DNA of 64,000 nt from JBFXIE01 sp050176255 (GTDB taxonomy: Bacteria; Pseudomonadota; Gammaproteobacteria; Burkholderiales; Burkholderiaceae_C), in assembly GCF_050176255.1 (NCBI RefSeq), contig NZ_JBFXIE010000003.1; one strand, 5' to 3'. Positions 25,842-32,219 of this stretch are shown here, one piece after another. Under the pieces are notes generated by a model, which was given only the letters and a program-made list of their open reading frames with translations, searched no databases and was not told the origin of the DNA. The position numbers and the translations under genes were made by a program. How positions within the stretch are numbered: position 1 is the first letter of the stretch; each line of letters begins with the position of its first letter.

Positions 25842-28618
25842 GCCGTTGTCGCCTTCCTCGCCTTCGACGTCTTGCCAGAAATGGCGATCATCTTTGTGTA
25901 AAGCTCAAACAGCTTTTCCAGCCGCTCGGTGTCATTCTTGAAGCGACGGCCGATGTAGATTCGCTCTAGCACCTCGTCGTTACGCTCGTGAGCCGCACGC
26001 AGGTTGTGCGGCATGTTTCCCGGGTCGTAGAGATCGGCAATAGTGGCCGGGAAATGCGCTTCGCGGGCTAGAAGGATGTCTTCAGCGCAGCGAGTGAGGT
26101 CTGCCTTGTTTTTCTCCGTCAGTGTTGGCACGGGGAAGGTATTCCAGCCCAAGGTGTTGGAGTAGCGGTAACGTGTTTCTAACTTGCCGCAGACGGTGGC
26201 AATCCAGACAAGGTGCAAGCGAGAGGCAATCAGCGCCAGATTCCAGAGGGGGGCGTCGTAGAGAGCGAGCGCCTGATCCTGAACCACGCACTCAGGCCCT
26301 AGCAGTCCAACTGGTAAGTAGGGGCGACTCTCTGAACTGACGCGCGGCATTACAAGCAAGTGCCTTGTAGCCGTTACCTGATCGCGGAATCGATATGGTG
26401 TTTCAGACAGCTTCTGCGCGGCCTTATCCTGCTTCGCAGCCCTTCGTGAGCGCACCACCTCGGTTGCCTTCGTGGCAACAGGAGCAAGCTGCATGGCTTC
26501 CGCTGCTTCGTGGTCTTCAATCCATAGGCACGCACGCGGCACAGCATTAATGAATTCTTGGGCGCCGTAAAGCGGACGAATATAGCGAGCGACATCGGGG
26601 GTTTCCTCAATCAGTTCACGAGCTTCCTCCACTGGAAAAATCAACGCCGCTCCATAATACGGGTGGTTGCCGAACTGCATGGGTGCCAAATCCGATAGCG
26701 GTGCAGACTGGGCTTGTATCTCGATGTTGGGCGCAGCTACCAGATAAGCGTTGATATTGTCGGTTTCACGTAGCACGGCTCCGCTTTCTTCACTGATGGA
26801 AAACAAGCGTCGTACTGGGCGGGCGTTACTGGAAATACCCACTATCACAACGGTCACGCCCGCGTTGTGAGCAGCAAGGTTGGCCCATTTAAAGGACGTA
26901 TGGGCAAACTCGATTTGACAGCCAGTAGCGAAAACAGCCGGCCAGAGAATGGGAACTTGCTGCCCCTGACAAATGGAGTTAGTAGACACGAAAGCCGCCG
27001 CCGCAGGAGTGTGCTTGCCGTAGTCAGCGGCTTTCATGAACCAGCCGGCTACATAGTCCAGCGATTTCCAATTTTTTATCCGGCCATCAAAGATTCCGCC
27101 TAGTTCAGCCTTCTGCTCTGCCGATTGCCACTTTGAGCCCAAATATGGCGGATTGCCGCAGATATAGGTTTCACCGCCCTCATTCTCAAAATCAATTTGA
27201 GCCTGATTCAGTGGGGTTTCAAACAAATCATCGGCGTGCAGTTTTACACCAGTGCCGGTGGGCGGACAGATACTCAGCCAATCCAAGCGCAGAGCATTGC
27301 CGCTGGTGATCCAGTTCTGACTGCTGAGAGGCAGAAATTCCAGCAGGGCTTCTTTCTGCCCTCGATACAATACGTCGCACTGGTACTCGGCGATAATGAG
27401 CGCGAGACGTGCAATCTCAGCCGAGAAATCCCGTAGCTCAATGCCCCTGAAGTTGGTCAGCGGAATGTCACTCTTGCGGCCACGTTCGCCACGCCGTTCG
27501 TTGATCGTGTTTTCGATCTCCCGCATCTGCTTGTAGGCGATGACCAAAAAATTACCTGACCCGCATGCCGGGTCGAAAACTCTGATCCGCGCGAGACGTT
27601 TGCGGAGGTTGAGTAACGTGCGAGGGTTGTCACCGGCCTCTTCAAGCTTCATCCGTAGGTCGTCAAGGAACAGCGGATTGAGTACCTTCAAGATGTTCGG
27701 CACGCTGGTGTAGTGCATGCCGAGCTCCCCACGCTCTTCGTCATCCGCAACCGCTTGGATCATCGAGCCGAAGATATCTGGATTGATCTTTGTCCAGTCC
27801 AGACTGCCGATATGGAGAAGGTAGGAGCGCGCGATCTTGCTGAATCTCGGCACATCCACGCTGCCCGAGAACAGTCCGCCGTTCACATAGGGAAACCCAT
27901 CGGCCCAGCGGGGCAGCTTCGCGTTCGCCCGGTCCGCGATCTTCGTGTTCATGGCGCGGAAGATTTCGCTGATCACCTCGTGCGTGTTCGAGGAGTCCCG
28001 CGCGCTCATCTGCTCGATGGTCGCAGTGAACAGACCTTCACCATTGAAGATGTCGGTGTCCTCCGCGAAGAAGCAGAAGATCAACCGCGCCATGAAGTGG
28101 TTCATCTCATGGCGCTGTGCAGCGGCTCCCCAGTCCGGATTGTCTTTCAGCAACTCGACGTACAGTCGGTTCAAGCGACTTGTTGCCCGGATGTCGAAAG
28201 AGCTATCGCGGACCTGCTTGACTGTCGTGATTCCGGCGAGCGGCAGGAAAAAGCCGAAGTGATCCGGAAATTGCTGGTAGGTACATGCGACCGTCTCCCC
28301 GGTCTCCATGTCCTCGGCTTCGAACCCCTCGCCATCGGTAGCTAGAATGAAGCGTGCTTTCGCCCTGGTCGTTGCCGAGCTGGCCTTCAGTGCAGCCAGC
28401 GTCTTCGTCACCTCTCCCGGCTGTGCAACCGCGATGTGAATGTTGTTCGTTTGAAGCACGCCGCCCAAGTCGGACTTGTTCGATGCGCCCGAACGCAGGC
28501 GCTTGATCGTCGTCTCCTTGTTTCCGAAGGCTTGTAGGAATGCAAACGGGAACTCCGTTCCATCGAAGGGCTGGAGCGCCAAGTCCGAGACGGCTGATTC
28601 AATTTCTACTGCGTTCAT
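25838..28618 (-). CDS. Large class I N6-adenine DNA methyltransferase (MmeI-like, nuclease-dead)
   Basis: A 926-residue gamma-class adenine methyltransferase. Motif I is DPACGSGNFLV (349-359) and motif IV NPPY (489-492), with a target-recognition-like region after about residue 600. The N-terminal domain resembles the MmeI/type IIL nuclease-linked region. Where those enzymes have a D...ExK active site, this one reads SDLGGVLQTNNIHIAVAQPG (49-68), so the nuclease looks inactive. It would mark host DNA while other operon members act on unmodified DNA. The ATG overlaps the recombinase gene stop by 4 bp and its own stop overlaps the next gene by 4 bp. Confidence 0.88.
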   Translation of the reverse strand: MNAVEIESAVSDLALQPFDGTEFPFAFLQAFGNKETTIKRLRSGASNKSDLGGVLQTNNIHIAVAQPGEVTKTLAALKASSATTRAKARFILATDGEGFEAEDMETGETVACTYQQFPDHFGFFLPLAGITTVKQVRDSSFDIRATSRLNRLYVELLKDNPDWGAAAQRHEMNHFMARLIFCFFAEDTDIFNGEGLFTATIEQMSARDSSNTHEVISEIFRAMNTKIADRANAKLPRWADGFPYVNGGLFSGSVDVPRFSKIARSYLLHIGSLDWTKINPDIFGSMIQAVADDEERGELGMHYTSVPNILKVLNPLFLDDLRMKLEEAGDNPRTLLNLRKRLARIRVFDPACGSGNFLVIAYKQMREIENTINERRGERGRKSDIPLTNFRGIELRDFSAEIARLALIIAEYQCDVLYRGQKEALLEFLPLSSQNWITSGNALRLDWLSICPPTGTGVKLHADDLFETPLNQAQIDFENEGGETYICGNPPYLGSKWQSAEQKAELGGIFDGRIKNWKSLDYVAGWFMKAADYGKHTPAAAAFVSTNSICQGQQVPILWPAVFATGCQIEFAHTSFKWANLAAHNAGVTVVIVGISSNARPVRRLFSISEESGAVLRETDNINAYLVAAPNIEIQAQSAPLSDLAPMQFGNHPYYGAALIFPVEEARELIEETPDVARYIRPLYGAQEFINAVPRACLWIEDHEAAEAMQLAPVATKATEVVRSRRAAKQDKAAQKLSETPYRFRDQVTATRHLLVMPRVSSESRPYLPVGLLGPECVVQDQALALYDAPLWNLALIASRLHLVWIATVCGKLETRYRYSNTLGWNTFPVPTLTEKNKADLTRCAEDILLAREAHFPATIADLYDPGNMPHNLRAAHERNDEVLERIYIGRRFKNDTERLEKLFELYTKMIAISGKTSKARKATTA

Positions 28619-29238
28619 GAGGCATCTCGCCGGTGTGGCTCGGCTCCGCTTCCATCCGCCTGCGTGTCAGCAGCGAATGCGGGGCTGCGGGGGGCCACCT
28701 TGTATATGGTTGTGCGTGAGACCTTGTAGCGTTCCGCGATCTGACTGACCGGGATGGTCGGGTCAGACATCAGCCGCTTAATCTCCCGAATTTGTCGTGT
28801 ATCCAGCTTCGGCTTGCGGCCACCGGCCCGGCCTCGTGCACGAGCAGCAGCCAAGCCTGCCCGAGTGCGTTCCCGGATCAGGTTGCGCTCGAACTCCGCC
28901 AACGCAGCGAAGACATGAAAGACCAACTTCCCAGCTGCGCTCGTTGTCTCGATCTTCTCGGCGATGCTCTCGAAGCCGATTCCCTTTTCTTCCAACTCGG
29001 CGACGATGTGCACGAGGTCGGGCAAACTGCGGCCAAGCCGATCCAGCCGCCACACCACCAGAGTGTCACCCGCTCGCAATGCCTTCAGGCAATGGTCCAG
29101 CTCTGGGCGGCCAGCAGTCTTACCGCTCGCGGTCTCTTCGTAGATGGACTGAACTCCCGCGAGGTGCAGCGCGTCGCGCTGCAAGTCCAGGTTTTGGTCA
29201 TCTGTCGAAACTCGGGCGTAGCCGATCCGTTGATTCAT
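28615..29238 (-). CDS. Serine recombinase (resolvase/invertase) at head of defence operon
   Basis: A 207-residue small serine recombinase. The catalytic Ser is in IGYARVSTDDQ (Ser near residue 11), with the conserved VVWRLDRLGRS and EFERNLIRERTRAGL regions. A C-terminal helix-turn-helix (PVSQIAERYKVSRTTIYKV) is followed by a 23-residue non-conserved tail. It belongs to the Pin/TnpR family. Its stop overlaps the methyltransferase ATG (28615-28618), so it is co-translated with the restriction-like genes, which is unusual. It may be a captured Tn3-type resolvase, or it may control or mobilise the cluster. A 9-bp palindrome lies about 90 bp upstream (29328-29349). Confidence 0.9.
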   Translation of the reverse strand: MNQRIGYARVSTDDQNLDLQRDALHLAGVQSIYEETASGKTAGRPELDHCLKALRAGDTLVVWRLDRLGRSLPDLVHIVAELEEKGIGFESIAEKIETTSAAGKLVFHVFAALAEFERNLIRERTRAGLAAARARGRAGGRKPKLDTRQIREIKRLMSDPTIPVSQIAERYKVSRTTIYKVAPRSPAFAADTQADGSGAEPHRRDAS

Positions 29239-29327
29239 GGACAGTTGCCGGACGATGAAAAAATGACGGGAATTTTAACAGGTCAGCGACCTTTTCGACA
29301 GCTATTCGGCATGTGCGCCACCAGTGC

Positions 29328-29349
29328 TCAGAAAACCACCGTTTTCTGA
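29328..29349. promoter_or_regulatory. Palindrome upstream of recombinase gene, possible operator or recombination site
   Basis: TCAGAAAAC (29328-29336) and GTTTTCTGA (29341-29349) form a perfect 9-bp inverted repeat around CACC. TCAGAAAAC is also the conserved inner part of Tn3-family terminal repeats. It may be a recombinase site, operator or transposon-end relic. Confidence 0.5.
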
Positions 29350-29405
29350 ACAGTCGGCAGGGCTACGATGAAACACAAACAAATGCCCGCAGACGGGCGA
29401 CAGGA

Positions 29406-29804
29406 TCACGCCTTGCCCTCGGAGTCGCCCAGCTTCCCCGCCCAGCCTGCCGCCGCTATTTCGTTCATGTCCTCGATGGACAGCGGTGTTTTTGTAACCC
29501 AGATCGGTAGCTCCAGCGGCAGGCTGACTTCGCTACGGTCTCGGGCCTGCAACTGCGCCCGCGCCCACTGCCCGTCTTGTTCCATCTCTGCCCGCAAAGG
29601 CAGGGTATCCTCGAACTGCTCCCGATCGAATGGCACCCCAGCCACGGTCAGCCGCTCAGGCATGGGCCGTTCCTGGCCGTGTTCGCAGACGAGCACATCA
29701 TCACCGCGCCGGATGATGTAGCACCCGGTCGGATCAGCGCTCATCCGCTCCGTCGACGCCTCTACAAAGTCAGCCCGGTTCTCATCAAACGCCCAGACTC
29801 TCAT
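29406..29804 (-). CDS. Unknown 132-residue protein downstream of relaxase gene
   Basis: A small acidic soluble protein (MRVWAFDENRADFVEASTERM...). It has no recognised motif, signal or membrane helix. GGGAGGG lies seven bases before the ATG at 29804, a strong ribosome site, whereas the frame extends upstream through repeat sequence without conserved character. It follows the relaxase gene on the same strand after a 213-bp gap that holds an 11-bp tandem array, and precedes the recombinase by 167 bp. By position it belongs to the mobilisation block rather than to the defence operon. Function unknown. Confidence 0.65.
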   Translation of the reverse strand: MRVWAFDENRADFVEASTERMSADPTGCYIIRRGDDVLVCEHGQERPMPERLTVAGVPFDREQFEDTLPLRAEMEQDGQWARAQLQARDRSEVSLPLELPIWVTKTPLSIEDMNEIAAAGWAGKLGDSEGKA

Positions 29805-29865
29805 GCGCAACCCTCCCTGATCGGCAAAGGGTGGTGGCGGGAATGTGGCTGCATTGTGGTGAAGT

Positions 29866-30009
29866 GCCACGCTATTACCACCATGCGCACACGCAGCCGC
29901 CACAGTGTTGCCACTGTATTGCCACCATCTTTCCACCATGTCACCACCTTGTTGCCGTCATCATTGACACCATGCCACCACAGTCTTTCCACACTGTTGC
30001 CACCATCCC
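29866..30009. repeat. Array of about 13 degenerate 11-bp tandem repeats
   Basis: Units near GCCACCATGTT start at 29866, 29877, 29888, 29899, 29910, 29921, 29932, 29943 and 29954 at exact 11-bp spacing. A 9-bp and a 14-bp unit follow, then units at 29988 and 29999. Eleven is not a multiple of three, so the pattern is not coding-driven. It fills the gap between the relaxase gene and the 132-residue gene and could be a protein-binding array (centromere-like or iteron-like). Confidence 0.8.
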
Positions 30010-30017
30010 CGACCGCA

Positions 30018-31241
30018 TCATGGGGCCGGAGCGGCATCGGGGGAGTTCTCTTGTGGCGGTTTGGGATCGGTATCTCTCGCCGCCTCTTCCTGCATAGCCC
30101 GGCTCTCCTGTTCAGCCATGCCTTTTGCGCAGGCTTGAGCGAACATTTCCGGCGTCATGCCTTGCTCCGCAGCGGTATCCATGTACGCGGCGAAGCGAGC
30201 CTTGAGTCCGGCCAACGGAGCCGCTAGCCCAGTCAAGCTAAGGCCGTGGTCAAACTGGGCGGCATCCATGAAGGTGCGTTCAAACACTGCCCAGCGGGGG
30301 TCATCATCGCTGCGCTCCGGCTGAGTAGCGTCAGCCACCTGCGCGGCCCGCAGTTCCGCCAGACGGCGTTCCAGAACCGCCATCGACTCCTCAATGCGCT
30401 TGCTCTCGTACCCCAGCTTGCGCTCCGCATTCTGGGCAAGGATGATCCGGTTCAGGTTGCCCCAGTAGGTATCGATCCCCTGGCGCTCCAACGCGGTAGC
30501 CGCAGCCCCAAGGTGTACGCCGGGCAGGCGGTCTAATTCCTCAGCGGTGGCTAGATCGCCTCGCTCCAGTGCATCTTCGCGCTGCACTGACAGCGTGCGG
30601 TGATCCCACCGCTCCTCCAATCCCGCCCGTTCCAGATGCTTGTTGCCGATCAGCGCCCATTGCTCGCGCCAGTAACGGAGCGTCTTCGGCCCCAATTTCC
30701 GGTCAGTGAAGTCTCTGCCTTTGACCTTGGAAAAACCGTCTGGCGTCAGTGCGCGTGGCGGCATGAGCAGATGCGCGTGGCTGCCGACAAGAGCCTTCGA
30801 GGAGCCATCCCAAGTCTTCGGATCGTCGCCGTGGATTGCCCAGTCAACCGGCAAGCCGTGCCGGTCAGCCACGCTTTGAGCAAGGTCGCGCACCATGTCG
30901 ATTTCCTGCTCCTTCGTGAGTCCATGCGGCAGTGCCACGATGAACTCATGTGCCAATCTCGCATCCTTCCGAGCCTCGGCGGCTTCGACTGCATTCCATA
31001 GTGCCTCTCGGTGACTCGCCCAGGACGGCGCACCGGGTGGTACAACGATTTCCGTATGGCCGATCCGGCGCTTGCGCGTGTAGTCGTGAACCTCACCCGT
31101 GCGGTAGTCCGTGACGATGCCGCCACTGCGGTAGGCAGCGGCGGCTGTGGACGAAAAGCCGTGGCCTTGTTTGGCGGCATCCCGCTGCTTGCCCTTCTTG
31201 CCGCCGTCGCGGGATATGTAGTTCAGCTCCAGCCGATACAT
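30018..31241 (-). CDS. mobA: MobA/MobL-family (MobQ-type) relaxase
   Basis: A 407-residue relaxase that nicks oriT and carries the strand to the recipient. The N-terminal nucleophile Tyr is in STAAAAYRSGG (Y37). The family signature HDYTRKRRI and the metal-binding His pair SHAHLLMPPRAL follow. The C-terminal 200 residues are helical and charged, without a primase or helicase domain. Domain content fits MobA/MobL proteins of mobilisable plasmids. It is divergent from the traD-like gene across a 504-bp intergenic region that should contain oriT. No coupling protein gene is visible in the window, so transfer would rely on a helper element. Confidence 0.88.
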   Translation of the reverse strand: MYRLELNYISRDGGKKGKQRDAAKQGHGFSSTAAAAYRSGGIVTDYRTGEVHDYTRKRRIGHTEIVVPPGAPSWASHREALWNAVEAAEARKDARLAHEFIVALPHGLTKEQEIDMVRDLAQSVADRHGLPVDWAIHGDDPKTWDGSSKALVGSHAHLLMPPRALTPDGFSKVKGRDFTDRKLGPKTLRYWREQWALIGNKHLERAGLEERWDHRTLSVQREDALERGDLATAEELDRLPGVHLGAAATALERQGIDTYWGNLNRIILAQNAERKLGYESKRIEESMAVLERRLAELRAAQVADATQPERSDDDPRWAVFERTFMDAAQFDHGLSLTGLAAPLAGLKARFAAYMDTAAEQGMTPEMFAQACAKGMAEQESRAMQEEAARDTDPKPPQENSPDAAPAP

Positions 31242-31745
31242 GCCGCCACCTCCATTGAAAAGCTGTTGGCACCGTCTCCCCCACTGAAAGCAGCTTGAAG
31301 GGGGTCAAGGGGCACAGCCCCTTGCGCAGGCGTCGCGCAGCGATGCGTAACTGCGCTGTTGCGGCAGGCGCAACAGATGAAAACCGCCACCATCTTGGCC
31401 CCATGCGAGGCGCACGAGACACACAAAAATGATACCGCTAAGGCGCGTTTCTGTCCCCAGAAAATAGTATTTTTTGGCAGCGAACCTGCAAGTTGAAATC
31501 TCGATGGCGGCACGTCCGCAGTTGCTCGCAAGCGACGAGCATCAAAAATAATTTGTAGTCTTTAATGGACTACAGTCCTTGCATAGCTTGGGCCAAAGGC
31601 ACTTGTTCCGCCTGCGATTGCAGTGATCCGATCATTGTCTGACATGGAGAATAGACCATATTTTTCATTGGATCGCACACCTTGACGCAACTTTATTGCT
31701 AACTGATAGTTCGGCCTGAGACATGCCACATGGAGCAGAACGAAC
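31242..31745. other. Divergent mobilisation intergenic region, likely oriT
   Basis: 504 bp without a credible gene between the divergent relaxase and traD-like genes. It contains a perfect stem CAAGGGGC/GCCCCTTG (31306-31324, loop ACA) and TGTAGTC/GACTACA (31554-31574). It also contains GCTCG/CGAGC (31523-31539) and an AT-rich stretch near 31460-31560. The stretch CCGCTAAGGCGCG near 31436-31448 loosely resembles the TAAGTGCGCC-type nick region of MobQ plasmids. The exact nick site is not determined. Confidence 0.45.
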
Positions 31746-32219
31746 GTGCAGCAGGAAGAGGAACAGAAGCGAGGACGGGGACGCCGCCCGGCCAGCGAAC
31801 TGGCAGAGCAGCGTGAGCGGGAAATAGCTGCTCTGGCAGCCACGGTGGCGCGACAGAAAAAGCGGCTTGAAGAGTTGAAGGAGGCTCAGCGCCGGGCGCA
31901 GAAGGCCGCAAGGCGAACCTACATCAACCAGCGCAAGTATGCGGTGGGCGGCCTGGCGCAGATTGCCGGACTGCTGGAAGCCGACCCCGGCTTCGTGCTC
32001 GGTCTCATGCTCGAAGCTGCGGAACAGCGCGACCGCGATGGCACTTGGCCCAGCGCGGTATTCGAGAAATACAAACGACGAGGTGATGAGGTGCTGACTG
32101 AGCGTGCAGCCACTCGCAAGCGGCGCAAGCCCACGGACGACGACGATGACGAGGACGTGGAGTTCGACCCGGCATCCACGCCCGTCCAGGAACCCCGCTA
32201 TCAGGAAGGAGCGCACTAA
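31746..32219 (+). CDS. Small TraD-like mobilisation protein
   Basis: A 157-residue protein with a basic coiled-coil N-terminal half (VARQKKRLEELKEAQRRAQKAARR), the segment KYAVGGLAQIAGLLEADPGFVLGLMLE and an acidic tail (DDDDDEDVEF). The middle part matches the small conjugal transfer TraD family found beside relaxase genes in mobilisable plasmids, distinct from the large TraD coupling ATPase. It probably assists relaxosome formation at oriT. The start is GTG at 31746. Its TAA is followed at once by the ATG of the TraY-like gene. Confidence 0.75.
   Translation: MQQEEEQKRGRGRRPASELAEQREREIAALAATVARQKKRLEELKEAQRRAQKAARRTYINQRKYAVGGLAQIAGLLEADPGFVLGLMLEAAEQRDRDGTWPSAVFEKYKRRGDEVLTERAATRKRRKPTDDDDDEDVEFDPASTPVQEPRYQEGAH

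Noticed and set aside
29328..29349. Two abutting Tn3-family transposon ends
   Set aside because: Only the TCAGAAAAC part matches. The remaining 38-bp consensus is absent and no tnpA is found, so I keep it only as a palindrome of possible regulatory or relic nature.
29866..30009. CRISPR-like array
   Set aside because: Units are 11 bp and contiguous without spacers, and no cas gene is present.
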